The notes under the pieces: model-generated | The model's input: only the letters and a program-made list of their open reading frames with translations | Database searches by the model: none | What the model was told of the DNA's origin: nothing | Part shown: piece after piece, positions 14,435 through 22,816 of the stretch | How the letters are laid out: every line of letters starts with the position of its first letter | Position numbering within the stretch: position 1 is the stretch's first letter | Assembly: GCF_001905655.1 (NCBI RefSeq) | Contig: NZ_JMHT01000008.1 | Span: 62,001-126,000 of the forward strand | Direction of reading: 5' to 3' | From: Mycobacterium sp. ST-F2 | GTDB taxonomy: Bacteria; Actinomycetota; Actinomycetes; Mycobacteriales; Mycobacteriaceae | Length of the DNA stretch: 64,000 bases | Made by a program: the position numbers and the translations under genes

Positions 14435-15310
14435 ATGAGCGAATCCGAACTGAGCAAGTCCCCGACACCCGATCCGGCTGAGGACAACGCGTTCTTCCCC
14501 TCGGCGTACTCGTTGAGCCAATACACCTCGGACAAAACCGATTTCGGTGGCGTCCAGCACGCCGGCGCCTATACCGGCGGGCGGTGGAAGGTCCTGATGA
14601 TCGCCACCGACGAGCGCTATCTGCTGATGGACAACGGCACCATGTTCTCCACCGGAAACCACCCCGTGGAGATGCTGCTGCCGCTGCATCACCTGATGGC
14701 CGCCGGGTTCGACGTCGACGTCGCCACCATCACGGGTAACCCGGCCAAGCTGGAGCTGTGGGCGATGCCCCGCAAGGACGACGCGGTGCTCAAGACGTAC
14801 GAAGACCTCAAGCCGAAGCTCAAGCAGCCTCTGGCGCTGCGCGAAGTGATCGCGGACAGACTGGGCCCCGACTCCGACTACCTGGCGGTGTTCATCCCGG
14901 GTGGTCACGGTGTCGAGGTCGGCATCCCGTTCAGCCCCGAGGTCGGTCAGGTGCTCGATTGGGCACTGGAGAACGACAGGTTCGTCATCACGCTCTGTCA
15001 CGGGCCCGCCAGCCTGCTCGCGGCCGCGATCGGCAAGGAGGACTCGCCGTTCAAGGGCTACAGCATCTGCGTGTTCCCGGACGCGCTCGACAAGGGCCCC
15101 AACAAGGACATCGGCTACCTGCCCGGCGGGCTGCGGCTGTTCATCGCCGAGGCGCTCGAGAATCAGGGGCTCAAGGTGGTCAACGACCAGATGAGCGGGC
15201 AGGTCCATCAGGACCGGCGGCTGCTCACCGGGGACAGTCCACTGGCCTCGAACAACCTGGGTCTGCTCGCTGCGGATGCATTGGTCGAGGCGGTGTCGGC
15301 AACGGTGTGA
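14435..15310 (+). CDS. hchA: Hsp31-type DJ-1/PfpI protein (HchA)
   Basis: A 291-aa protein of the HchA branch, known as a glutathione-independent glyoxalase III/protein deglycase and holding chaperone. The catalytic Cys sits in [12 protein letters not shown] with its adjacent His, and the Glu of the triad is in [14 protein letters not shown]. The FIPGGHG motif precedes them. The N-terminal arm ([12 protein letters not shown]) is typical of Hsp31. The ribosome binding site is AGGACA. It probably detoxifies methylglyoxal in the cytoplasm. It stands alone after the tRNA. Confidence 0.9.
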   Translation: MSESELSKSPTPDPAEDNAFFPSAYSLSQYTSDKTDFGGVQHAGAYTGGRWKVLMIATDERYLLMDNGTMFSTGNHPVEMLLPLHHLMAAGFDVDVATITGNPAKLELWAMPRKDDAVLKTYEDLKPKLKQPLALREVIADRLGPDSDYLAVFIPGGHGVEVGIPFSPEVGQVLDWALENDRFVITLCHGPASLLAAAIGKEDSPFKGYSICVFPDALDKGPNKDIGYLPGGLRLFIAEALENQGLKVVNDQMSGQVHQDRRLLTGDSPLASNNLGLLAADALVEAVSATV

Positions 15311-15337
15311 GGACTGCCGTGAGCTGGACCGTAGAGG

Positions 15338-15598
15338 TCACGTTCGCGCGTGTTCACGGAGTACCGCCAGCCTCTCGCGGTACTCCGTTTCGGTGATGTC
15401 ACCTTGTGCGTATCGCATCGCGAGTACCTGTCGAGCGTCGGCTTCGGCGGGGCCGGGGCACCCGGTCCTCTGCCCGCCGCCGACGCCGCGGACGAGTGCG
15501 ATGAGACTGGCGACAACCAGTGCCCAGAACAGGAACATCCCGATTGCCATCGCGGCGTAACCCCATCCGCCCATGTCGTGGCCGTACCAGAACATCAT
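15338..15598 (-). CDS. SHOCT-domain membrane peptide
   Basis: About 86 aa from ATG 15598 (or 15595), set by AAGGAG 10 nt upstream. One N-terminal membrane helix (YAAMAIGMFLFWALVVASLIALV) is followed by a short C-terminal SHOCT domain (ARQVLAMRYAQGDITETEYRERLAVL), a small helical module found at protein ends in bacteria. The function is unknown; related mycobacterial genes often lie near cation or stress genes. It is convergent with hchA. Confidence 0.75.
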   Translation of the reverse strand: MMFWYGHDMGGWGYAAMAIGMFLFWALVVASLIALVRGVGGGQRTGCPGPAEADARQVLAMRYAQGDITETEYRERLAVLREHART

Positions 15599-15718
15599 GA
15601 TGCGCTGCTCCTTCCGCTGCTGTGGATCATCGTCCCGCCGTGGACCGGCTCTTCGCTGGTGCCAAAGGGACAGCGGCGATGGGACTTTCGGCACCAGGCA
15701 GCCGGCCTGGACGCGCAG

Positions 15719-16960
15719 CTACGCCATCGTCAGGGCCAAGACAACGCCGAACACCAGCGCCGGCGGCGTCATCCCGGCGAGAAACCGGAGTCCGAACCGT
15801 CCGCCTCCGGCAGTGAATGCCAGCACTGTTTTGACGATGAGGTTGGAACCGAGAGCGGCCGCCACCGCGAGAAGCGCGGTATCGACGGTGATGTCGCCCT
15901 TGGCGGCAAGGCTTGCGGCGGCGACCGAACCGGCGTGAGCGTCGGCCAAACCCGCGGCGAAGGCAGCGAGGACAGCACCCTGGGTGCCCAGTACGTCGGC
16001 TCCCCATCGGCCGACGAGTAGCGCGAGAGTGAGCACTGCGGCCAGGATGAGCGCCGGCCGCAGGGCGAAAGGTCGGCTGGCCGGGGCGCCCTCGACCGCG
16101 GTGGTGGCGCTCTGTTCCGGCCGACCGGCGCCCCGGTAGACGACGGCGGCGATGACCACCAGCACGGCGGCACCGGCGGCCACCGGTGGCCACAGCCGCC
16201 GGAGCACTTCGATGTCCACCACTGCGATCACGATGAGCAGCTGCACAAAGGTGGCCAGGCTGGCCAGCAAGGAAGCGGCCAGCGGGGCACGCAAGCTGGG
16301 TGTCGTGCGGCTCAGCCGCCCCATCGACGCCGTTGTCGCGCTCGCCGAGACGAACCCGCCCGCAATACCCGTGACGAGCAGTCCACGCTCCGGGCCCAGA
16401 GCTCGAACACCGATGTAACCCACCCACCCGATGCCGGTGAGCAGGACTACCAGCGCCCACACCTTCTCCGGATTGAGGACGCCGTAGGGCCCCAACCCAC
16501 GGTCCGGTAGCAGCGGGAGGATCACGAATGCGACGACGAGAAATTTGATCGCGTCTTCCAGTTCGACCTCGGTCATGATGTCGCGGGCGAAACGGTGGAT
16601 GCGGTTCTTCGAGACGAGCAGGCCGGCGACGACGACGGCGAGGGCCACCGCCACTGCCGGACGGGAATAGGCCAGGGCGCCAAGGAGATACGCGACGAGC
16701 GCTGCTGTCGCCGTGGTCGTTCCGGGATCTTCTGCGCTGGTCCGGAAGTAGGCGAGCGCGATCAGGGCGCCGACGCCGAGAAATCCAACGACGATGACCC
16801 ATTGGCCGAAACCTGCTGCGACCGCCCCAGCCAGCGACAGTAGCGCGAACGAGCGCGATCCGGCAGGGAGCTTGCGGGCATGGCTACGTTCGCGCTCGAG
16901 GCCGAGCAGTAGCCCGATGGCAAGCGCCACCAGAAAGGGCTCGATCTGCTGCCAGCTCAC
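15719..16960 (-). CDS. MgtC/SapB-family membrane protein with DUF4010
   Basis: A 413-aa polytopic membrane protein. The N-terminal third is MgtC-like: FLVALAIGLLLGLERERSHA carries the conserved G-L-x-R-E signature, followed by AGSRSFALLSLAGA. The remaining two thirds form a DUF4010 domain with about eight more membrane segments (including GGFVSASATTASMGRLS). About 12 TM segments are expected. MgtC proteins are linked to Mg2+ limitation and acid survival; the MgtC-DUF4010 fusion is uncharacterised. The stop lies 120 bp upstream of the SHOCT gene start on the same strand. Confidence 0.85.
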   Translation of the reverse strand: MSWQQIEPFLVALAIGLLLGLERERSHARKLPAGSRSFALLSLAGAVAAGFGQWVIVVGFLGVGALIALAYFRTSAEDPGTTTATAALVAYLLGALAYSRPAVAVALAVVVAGLLVSKNRIHRFARDIMTEVELEDAIKFLVVAFVILPLLPDRGLGPYGVLNPEKVWALVVLLTGIGWVGYIGVRALGPERGLLVTGIAGGFVSASATTASMGRLSRTTPSLRAPLAASLLASLATFVQLLIVIAVVDIEVLRRLWPPVAAGAAVLVVIAAVVYRGAGRPEQSATTAVEGAPASRPFALRPALILAAVLTLALLVGRWGADVLGTQGAVLAAFAAGLADAHAGSVAAASLAAKGDITVDTALLAVAAALGSNLIVKTVLAFTAGGGRFGLRFLAGMTPPALVFGVVLALTMA

Positions 16961-16974
16961 GACGGCTCCTGCAC

Positions 16975-17772
16975 CTACTGCGCGGACGGGAACCGGGGCG
17001 GACGCTTCTCGCGCAGCGCCGTGTAACCCTCGACCACATCCGGGCCGAGGAACGTCAACATCTCGTAGGCCGCGGACTGGTCGAAGATGGGGCCGGCATT
17101 GCGGAGCCAGTTGTTCAGTGCGCGTTTGGTGAGCCGGATCGCCTGCTGCGCACCGGTGGCCAGATTGTCGGCGATGCGGAGCGCCTCGTCCAAAACCTGT
17201 TCGCGGGGAAGGGCTTTGGCGACCATGCCAATGCGCTCGGCCTCGATGCCGTCGATCATCTCGCCCGTCATGAGGTAGTACTTCGCCTTGGCGGTTCCGG
17301 CGAGCAACGGCCAGATGATCGCGGCGTGGTCGCCCGCGGCCACACCGAGTTTGACGTGGCCGTCGCCGATCTTGGCGTCCTCGGCGATGATCGCCACATC
17401 GGCCAGCAGCGCGGCCACGGCACCGGCGCCGACCGCGACGCCGTTGATGGCGGACACGATCGGCTTGTCGCAGTTGATCATGTTGTAGACCAGGTCGCTC
17501 ATCTCGTCGAGCATGTGCGAGACGCGTTGGTAGTCGCCGGCCATGCGCTCGACCATGGCCAGGTCGCCGCCGGCGCTGAAGGCCTTGCCCGCTCCGGTGA
17601 TCACGGCCACCCGGGTGTCCGGATCGGCCGCGACGTCCTTCCAGATGTTGGCCAGCTCGGCGTGCATGCCCTCATCGGCGGCGTTGTACTTCTCCGGCCG
17701 GTCGAGGGTGATCAGCAGGACCCCATTGTCACGGCGCGTCAGGGTCAGCTGCTGGTAATCGGTGAATGCCAT
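16975..17772 (-). CDS. Enoyl-CoA hydratase/isomerase family protein
   Basis: 265 aa from ATG 17772 ([14 protein letters not shown]) with AAAGG upstream; the longer frame is non-coding. Crotonase-fold motifs are [14 protein letters not shown] (oxyanion hole loop 1), [19 protein letters not shown] (loop 2 and Gly-rich helix) and [16 protein letters not shown] (active-site loop). The usual catalytic Glu of ...GLPEIGLG is not visible in its normal place; His/Lys occupy DGHVKLG, so isomerase or hydrolase chemistry is possible. It acts on acyl-CoA esters in the cytoplasm. The DUF4010 gene follows 14 bp downstream on the same strand. Confidence 0.85.
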   Translation of the reverse strand: MAFTDYQQLTLTRRDNGVLLITLDRPEKYNAADEGMHAELANIWKDVAADPDTRVAVITGAGKAFSAGGDLAMVERMAGDYQRVSHMLDEMSDLVYNMINCDKPIVSAINGVAVGAGAVAALLADVAIIAEDAKIGDGHVKLGVAAGDHAAIIWPLLAGTAKAKYYLMTGEMIDGIEAERIGMVAKALPREQVLDEALRIADNLATGAQQAIRLTKRALNNWLRNAGPIFDQSAAYEMLTFLGPDVVEGYTALREKRPPRFPSAQ

Positions 17773-17841
17773 CTCGCGAAGCCTTTCTGGTGCATGCGCC
17801 CGGTGGCAACCCACGTTACGGTTTCCCGACCGCCGCGAAGG

Positions 17842-18756
17842 TCAACCCGCGCGGACGACGGCCTCCGGCGGCTGGGCCGCCCGCGACCACGCCAGCGGAT
17901 TCAGGTTCCGGTACGGATCGCCGGCCCGGACCTCCAGTAGGCCGGCCAGGATCTGTTCCAGCGCTTGCTGAGTCGTGGTCTTGACCGTCTCCACCCAGCG
18001 CGCGTGGTTGGTCCGGCCGGTGGGCGCCGTCGTGCTGATCGGCTCGCCGAACTCCAGGTACATGCGCTGCGGGCGGGGGATCAGCGTCGGCCCGATGCCG
18101 CGGACCAGCGGCATCGCCATGTCGGTCCGCCCGCCGAACCGCGCGCCGATGGACTGGCTGAGCCCGCCCAGCGTGCTGTCGCGCTCGACGAGAGGTTCGT
18201 AGACGTCGTCACTGCCGACCAGGCCGACGGGCACGATCGGGTAGCCGCTTTCGATGGCCACGCGGGCGAAACCGCTTCGCCCGTCCCATTTCAACTGGTA
18301 CTCCTCGCCCTTGAACTTGGGCATCTCGCGCCCGCCGCCGGGGAACACCAGCACGGTCTCGTTGTGCCGCATGAGTTCTCGCGCGGTGTCGGGATGGCCG
18401 ACGACGCCGCCGTACGCGGCGACGAGATCGCCGCCGAACCCCTTGGCCTGTGCCAGGCCCCGCTCGGCAAGCGGGCGCACCTGCACGCCGAGCTCGCGCC
18501 GGGTGTAGTACGGCATCAGCAGAATCTCGGCGAAGCCGAATGCGGTGTGATTGCCCACCAACAGAAATCGGCCGTCGCGGGGCAGTCGGTCCAGCCCGGT
18601 GACGTACGGCCGATACAGGTCGATCAACGGTTCGAGCGCATCGCCGGTGGCGCCCAGCATGTTTCGCAGTGCGCGGACCCGTTGCGGCGGATCCATGATG
18701 GCGGCGATTTCGTCGTCGGTGACAGTCGGCCGGCCCTGTGGCGGTCCGAATCCCAT
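17842..18756 (-). CDS. PlsC-like lysophospholipid acyltransferase family protein
   Basis: 304 aa from ATG 18756 with GAGGGAG upstream. The acyltransferase block I is VGNHTAFGFAEIL, where the usual NHx4D Asp is replaced: the residue four after His is Phe and the next acidic residue is Glu two positions on. Block III is LVFPGGGREMPKFKGE (FPEG-like with Gly for Glu). A PLxxxGxxGSDDVYEPL segment fits block IV. Such diverged members occur in mycobacteria as putative glycerolipid or wax acyltransferases; the substrate is unknown. A TAGCT-A-AGCTA palindrome lies 52 bp upstream. The MFS reading frame on the same strand runs 548 bp into this gene. Confidence 0.8.
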   Translation of the reverse strand: MGFGPPQGRPTVTDDEIAAIMDPPQRVRALRNMLGATGDALEPLIDLYRPYVTGLDRLPRDGRFLLVGNHTAFGFAEILLMPYYTRRELGVQVRPLAERGLAQAKGFGGDLVAAYGGVVGHPDTARELMRHNETVLVFPGGGREMPKFKGEEYQLKWDGRSGFARVAIESGYPIVPVGLVGSDDVYEPLVERDSTLGGLSQSIGARFGGRTDMAMPLVRGIGPTLIPRPQRMYLEFGEPISTTAPTGRTNHARWVETVKTTTQQALEQILAGLLEVRAGDPYRNLNPLAWSRAAQPPEAVVRAG

Positions 18757-20194
18757 CGGTGCTCCCTCGGTGTCGTGGCGTTGTCACCAAGGTACCGACG
18801 ATTTTGCTAGCTAAGCTAATAATTCCCTGTGAAGTTCGCAAGCGGGCCTTCCGGAGCACCGCCAGCCCGGCCGGCAGCAGCAGCGCCGCGATTACCAGCA
18901 GGATGCGTTCGATGCCCTCTGCCGTCGTGACGTGGTGGTGCTGAAGCACTTCCAGCACGGTTCCGGAGACTGCGACACCGACGCCCGCGAGGGTCACCAG
19001 CGCCGTGAGGGTGACGCCCGCTGCCTCGCCCGCGCGCTCGGGTGCGACGACTGTCTGCGTGGCGACCGTGGTGAAGGCGTACACCAGGCCCATGGTGAAT
19101 CCGCAGACCGTCAATGCCACCAGGTACGGCGCCCAATGCCGCGAAACAGCAAGCCCGGCAAGCGATACCGCCGCCGCGGCGCACCCGGTACCCATGACGA
19201 GTACCGGTGGGAACCGGGCGCCGATGCGGCCCGACAGCACGCCGCCGAGTGCGGCGCCGGCCGAGGGGCCGAGGAACGCGATGCCGGCGGTCAGTGGACT
19301 GAGGCCGCGTACCAGCTGCAGGTTCAGCGTCGACAGGAACACTGTCACGGTGTAGGCGACGTTGGCGATGGTGCCCGCGACGACCAGGATGGTGAAGGTC
19401 GGGTTCCGCAGCAGCGCCAGGTTCACCAGCGGTGAGCGCACCCGTTGTTCCACGACGACGAATCCCGCCAGCACCACCACCGCGACGACGAACGCCGTCA
19501 CCGTCTGGGGTGACAGCCATCCCCACGTCGGGGCCCGGTCGAAGGTGACCGTGAAAAGCCCGATGCCCGTGGTGATGAGGGCCAGGCCGCCGATATCGAG
19601 CCGGCGGTCTGCGGTCGCGTCGGAGCTCTCTGGAATGGTCATGGCTCCGATGAGCAGCGCGACGGCCGACAGCGGAACGAGCAGCAAGAAGATCGCGCGC
19701 CACCCCGGGGTCTCGGTCAGCAGGCCGCCCACCAATGGCCCGGCCGCGTTGCCCAGCCCGGCGATGCCGTAGGCCAATCCGATTGCCTGACTGGACTTTT
19801 CCGAGGAGAAAGCATTGGTGAGGGCGCTGACCGAGACCGGAAAGATGAAGGCGGCGCCGATACCCTGCAACGCCCGGAACCCGATGATCACGGCGGCCGT
19901 GGGTGCCAGTGCGCAGCCCACCGAGGCGATGCCGAACAGGGCGATACCGCCGAGCAGCGCGCGGCGACGGCCGAAGATGTCACCGATGCGGCCGGCCGGG
20001 ACCATGAAGGCGCCGAGGGTCAGCATGTAGATGCTGACGACCCACTGCAGATCGGTTGTCGTAGAGCCCAAGTCGGCGGCCATGCGGGGCAGCGCCAGAT
20101 TCATGGCGAAGTAGTCGAGTTGCACACAGAACAGCGCCGTGGAGACCGCCGCGAGGATCCATCGCGAGCGCACGCGATCAACCGGGGGGATCAC
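18209..20194 (-). CDS. MFS drug exporter (DHA2-like) with no stop at its expected end
   Basis: The start is GTG 20194; a TATCGT box (20201-20206) ends 6 nt upstream, so it is probably leaderless. The N-terminal FCVQLDYFAMNLALPRMAADL and PAGRIGDIFGRRRALL are MFS motifs B/A, and about 14 TM segments place it with DHA2 proton-coupled exporters. The transporter fold ends near 18830 (LLLPAGLAVLRKARLR, about 455 aa). No stop codon follows: the frame continues about 206 residues through the AT-rich promoter region and into the acyltransferase gene out of frame, ending at 18209. The extension is Arg/His/Pro-rich and not protein-like. A small indel at the 3' end of the MFS gene, or a natural loss of the stop, would explain it. 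Confidence 0.75.
   Translation of the reverse strand: MIPPVDRVRSRWILAAVSTALFCVQLDYFAMNLALPRMAADLGSTTTDLQWVVSIYMLTLGAFMVPAGRIGDIFGRRRALLGGIALFGIASVGCALAPTAAVIIGFRALQGIGAAFIFPVSVSALTNAFSSEKSSQAIGLAYGIAGLGNAAGPLVGGLLTETPGWRAIFLLLVPLSAVALLIGAMTIPESSDATADRRLDIGGLALITTGIGLFTVTFDRAPTWGWLSPQTVTAFVVAVVVLAGFVVVEQRVRSPLVNLALLRNPTFTILVVAGTIANVAYTVTVFLSTLNLQLVRGLSPLTAGIAFLGPSAGAALGGVLSGRIGARFPPVLVMGTGCAAAAVSLAGLAVSRHWAPYLVALTVCGFTMGLVYAFTTVATQTVVAPERAGEAAGVTLTALVTLAGVGVAVSGTVLEVLQHHHVTTAEGIERILLVIAALLLPAGLAVLRKARLRTSQGIISLASKIVGTLVTTPRHRGSTDGIRTATGPADCHRRRNRRHHGSAATGPRTAKHAGRHRRCARTVDRPVSAVRHRAGPTAPRRPISVGGQSHRIRLRRDSADAVLHPARARRAGAPACRAGPGTGQGVRRRSRRRVRRRRRPSRHRARTHAAQRDRAGVPRRRARDAQVQGRGVPVEMGRAKRFRPRGHRKRLPDRARRPGRQ
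18808..18818. promoter_or_regulatory. TAGCT-A-AGCTA palindromic operator
   Basis: A perfect 5-1-5 palindrome in an AT-rich island (about 18801-18825), 52 bp upstream of the acyltransferase start and just beyond the expected end of the MFS protein. The form suggests a TetR- or MarR-type operator or a promoter element. Confidence 0.5.
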
Positions 20195-20200
20195 GCGTCG

Positions 20201-20206
20201 ACGATA
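20201..20206 (-). promoter_or_regulatory. -10 element (TATCGT) of the MFS gene
   Basis: TATCGT on the minus strand, with 6 nt to the GTG start and no Shine-Dalgarno. It gives the exporter its own start site 18 bp after the whiB stop. Confidence 0.5.
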
Positions 20207-20223
20207 CGGCGCGCGGGGTTGAA

Positions 20224-20583
20224 CTACGGCCGAATCGGCGACCCCCGCAGCGCGGCTCGTTCCTTCGGTGTCGTCGCACCCCAGATACCGTAGGGCTCCT
20301 CGGCCTCCAGGGCATGACCGAGGCAATCGCGTTGCACCGGGCAGCGGTGGCAGATCTGCTTGGCGTGTTCTTCGTGGGCGGCCCGCCGGGCACCGCGGTC
20401 GTCGTCGCCGGTGTAGAACACCTCGGCCGGCAGGCCGCGGCAACTGGCGTGCAACTGCCAGTCCCAGGCCGCGGTCGTGGCCGCGCCCCGGCTGTGGGCC
20501 CCGGGGCGCGGGCGGTGTCGGGTGGTCCTTGGTGGAGAGGCGAATATCTCAACGGGGCAAGGGGATACCCGCGGCAATGTCAT
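20224..20583 (-). CDS. WhiB-family Fe-S transcription factor, coupled to rpmE2
   Basis: 119 aa from ATG 20583, which overlaps the rpmE2 stop (ATGA at 20580-20583). The four cluster cysteines are Cys48, Cys78, Cys81 and Cys87 (SC...CHRC...DC), followed by the WhiB turn [14 protein letters not shown] and a short basic tail. WhiB proteins bind a [4Fe-4S] cluster and act with the primary sigma factor. No symbol is assigned because it does not clearly match WhiB1-7. The coupling implies it is made when zinc is short, since a Zur box controls the operon. The N-terminal 40 residues are Pro/Arg-rich and poorly conserved. Confidence 0.85.
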   Translation of the reverse strand: MTLPRVSPCPVEIFASPPRTTRHRPRPGAHSRGAATTAAWDWQLHASCRGLPAEVFYTGDDDRGARRAAHEEHAKQICHRCPVQRDCLGHALEAEEPYGIWGATTPKERAALRGSPIRP

Positions 20584-20831
20584 CGGCCGTACTTGCGATT
20601 GAACTTCTCGACGCGTCCGGCGGTGTCCAGGATTTGCCGCTTGCCGGTCCACACCGGGTGTGAGTCCGACGTGATGTCGACGACGATGAGGGGGTAGGTG
20701 TGAATCCCGTCGGCGGTCCGCCACTCGATGGTTCGCGAGCTCGTGGCGGTGGAGCGGGTCAGGAATGTCCGTCCGGTCGTGGCGTCCTGGAAGACGACAT
20801 GGTGGTAGTCGGGGTGAATGCCGGTTTTCAT
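20580..20831 (-). CDS. rpmE2: 50S ribosomal protein L31 type B (zinc-independent)
   Basis: 83 aa from ATG 20831 ([14 protein letters not shown]) with GAGGTAC upstream. It has no CxxC zinc ribbon, and shows the type B features [34 protein letters not shown] and [14 protein letters not shown]. Bacteria swap this form for the zinc-binding L31 when zinc is scarce. A Zur-type palindrome 21 bp upstream of the start fits that control. The stop overlaps the start of the downstream whiB gene. Confidence 0.95.
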   Translation of the reverse strand: MKTGIHPDYHHVVFQDATTGRTFLTRSTATSSRTIEWRTADGIHTYPLIVVDITSDSHPVWTGKRQILDTAGRVEKFNRKYGR

Positions 20832-20851
20832 GGGTACCTCCGTCAACCAGG

Positions 20852-20866
20852 TGAAAATCATTGTCA
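20852..20866 (-). promoter_or_regulatory. Zur (FurB) box upstream of rpmE2-whiB
   Basis: TGAAAAT-C-ATTGTCA is a 7-1-7 palindrome with one mismatch, matching the mycobacterial Zur/FurB box (TGANAAT-N-ATTNTCA). It lies just upstream of the rpmE2 ribosome binding site, where a bound repressor would block transcription in zinc-replete cells. Confidence 0.75.
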
Positions 20867-20965
20867 TTAAGGCGTGGCCGACGATACCCGACGCAAGCAG
20901 GCTTGTCGAAAACTGTTTTCAATAAGGGGCGTCCCAACGGCACCACACGGCGTCCCGTCCGCCGG

Positions 20966-20971
20966 TAACGT
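20966..20971 (+). promoter_or_regulatory. -10 element (TAACGT) of pat
   Basis: The TANNNT box ends 7 nt before GTG 20979. No Shine-Dalgarno is present, so the gene is probably leaderless. Confidence 0.5.
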
Positions 20972-20978
20972 TTGCACC

Positions 20979-21977
20979 GTGCCGGAATCGACGACGGATG
21001 AGCTGGCTTCGCTGGGGTTCTTCGCCAGTTGCCACCGAGCGGATCTCGACCGGCTCGCGCCCCTTCTGCGCCCGCTGACAGCCGAACCCGGCAAGGTGCT
21101 GATGACGCAGGGCGAAGTCGCGTCGTCGTTCATTCTGATCAGCTCCGGCAGTGTCCGGGTGACGCATGCCGCGCCCGACGGCGAACTCATCGTCCACAAC
21201 ATCGGCCCGGGCCTGATCGTCGGTGAGATCGCGCTGCTGCGGGGTGGTACCCGCAACGCCACGGTGGTGGTCACAGAACCGCTGGCCGGCTGGACCGGCG
21301 GGCATGACGCACTGACGGCCATGCTCGACGTGCCCTGTATGGCCGAACGCCTCGTGCGTACGGCACGCCAGCGGCTCGCGGAGTTCATCACGCCGCTTCC
21401 GGTGAAGCTGAGCGACGGTAGCCAGATGTACCTGCGGCCCGTGCTGCCGGGCGATAACCCGCGCGTGCGCCAGGGGCCCGTCGAGTTCTCGACCGAGACC
21501 ATGTACCGCCGATTCCAGACCGCTTACCAGCCCAGCCCGGCACTGATGGCCTACCTGTTCGAGGTCGACTATGTGGACCATTTCGTCTGGGTGCTGACCG
21601 ACGGTGTGGACGGACCCGACGGGCCGATGGTCGCCGACGCGAGATTCGTTCGGCTGCACGAGAATCCGACCGTCGCCGAAGTGGCCTTCATGGTCGGCGA
21701 CGACTATCAGGGCAAAGGCATCGGGACTTTCCTCATGGATGCGCTGGTGCCGGCCGCTCGGGGCTCAGGCATCGAGCGGTTCGCGGCACGGGTGCTGTCC
21801 GACAACTTTCCGATGCGCAAGATTCTCGAACACTACGGTGCGACCTGGGAGCGGGATGACCGCAACATGATCGTCACCGAGTTCGACGTCCCGGCGCCCG
21901 ACCAATTGGCGTTGTCGCACAAGCAGTATCGCGACATCTACACCCTGGCGCAGCATGTGATCAAGGCGGTCGGCTGA
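20979..21977 (+). CDS. pat: cAMP-dependent protein lysine acetyltransferase
   Basis: 332 aa from GTG 20979, set by the leaderless promoter and by homology to Rv0998/MSMEG_5458 (about 333 aa). The N-terminal cyclic-nucleotide-binding domain (EPGKVLMTQGEVASSFILISSGSVRV and GEIALLRGGTRNATVVV, the phosphate-binding cassette) is fused to a C-terminal GNAT domain (VAEVAFMVGDDYQGKGIGTFLMDALV). cAMP releases autoinhibition; known targets are acyl-CoA synthetases such as Acs, shut off by lysine acetylation. It overlaps the next gene by one base. Function is transferred by homology, with strong sequence support. Confidence 0.93.
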   Translation: MPESTTDELASLGFFASCHRADLDRLAPLLRPLTAEPGKVLMTQGEVASSFILISSGSVRVTHAAPDGELIVHNIGPGLIVGEIALLRGGTRNATVVVTEPLAGWTGGHDALTAMLDVPCMAERLVRTARQRLAEFITPLPVKLSDGSQMYLRPVLPGDNPRVRQGPVEFSTETMYRRFQTAYQPSPALMAYLFEVDYVDHFVWVLTDGVDGPDGPMVADARFVRLHENPTVAEVAFMVGDDYQGKGIGTFLMDALVPAARGSGIERFAARVLSDNFPMRKILEHYGATWERDDRNMIVTEFDVPAPDQLALSHKQYRDIYTLAQHVIKAVG

Positions 21978-22813
21978 TGACGGAATCGTTGTACTCCGGG
22001 CGTCCGCTGCTGAACAAGGACACTGCGGTGTGCATCTCGCTGGCTGCCCGGCCGAGCAACATCGGCACCCGCTTCCACAACTACCTCTACAACGAGCTCA
22101 GCCTGGATTTCATCTACAAGGCTTTCACCACGACGGACATCGTCGCGGCGATCGGCGGGGTCCGGGCCCTGGGCATTCGCGGCTGTTCGGTGTCCATGCC
22201 GTTCAAAGAAGACGTCATCGCGCTGGTCGATGAGCTGGAAGAGTCTGCGCGCGTGATCAATTCGGTGAACACCATCGTCAACGACGGGGGCCGGCTCACC
22301 GCGTGCAACACCGACTACCTCGCGATCGCCCGGCTCATCGACGAGCACGGCCTGGACCCGGGCTCATCACTGCTCATTCGCGGCAGCGGCGGGATGGCCA
22401 GCGCCGTCGCAGCGGCGTTCCGGGACAAGGGATTTCAGTCCGGCACCATCGTGGCCCGCAACCAGGAGACGGGCGGCCGGCTGGCCGACCGGCTCGGCTA
22501 CCGCTACGCGGCCGACGCGTCAGGCGGCGCCGACATCGTCGTCAACGTCACCCCGATCGGGATGGCGGGTGGCGCCGAAGCCGACGACCTGTCCTTCGAA
22601 CCCGAGGTTATTGCCAAGGCGCGCACGGCGTTCGACGTGGTGGCCCTGCCGTCGGAGACCCCGCTGGTGCGCGCGGCGCGTGCTGCCGGGGTTCCGGTGA
22701 TCACCGGTGCGGAGGTCATCGCGCTGCAGGCCGCCGAACAGTTCGAGCGGTATACCGGCGTGCGGCCGACTGCCGAGCAGGTGGCCGCGGCGTCGGCGTT
22801 CTCCCGCGCCTGA
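21977..22813 (+). CDS. Shikimate-5-dehydrogenase-like protein
   Basis: 278 aa; ATG 21977 overlaps the pat stop by one base (TGATG). The shikimate dehydrogenase layout is visible: a substrate domain with GCSVSMPFKEDVI (Lys of the catalytic Lys-Asp pair) and SVNTIVNDGGRLTACNTDYLA (Asp of the pair), then a Rossmann domain (RGSGGMASAVAAAF; the usual GAGGA is altered to GSGGM). It may be a paralogue with another substrate, since mycobacteria keep aroE elsewhere in the aro locus. The coupling to pat is notable. I give no symbol. Confidence 0.85.
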   Translation: MTESLYSGRPLLNKDTAVCISLAARPSNIGTRFHNYLYNELSLDFIYKAFTTTDIVAAIGGVRALGIRGCSVSMPFKEDVIALVDELEESARVINSVNTIVNDGGRLTACNTDYLAIARLIDEHGLDPGSSLLIRGSGGMASAVAAAFRDKGFQSGTIVARNQETGGRLADRLGYRYAADASGGADIVVNVTPIGMAGGAEADDLSFEPEVIAKARTAFDVVALPSETPLVRAARAAGVPVITGAEVIALQAAEQFERYTGVRPTAEQVAAASAFSRA

Positions 22814-22816
22814 AAC

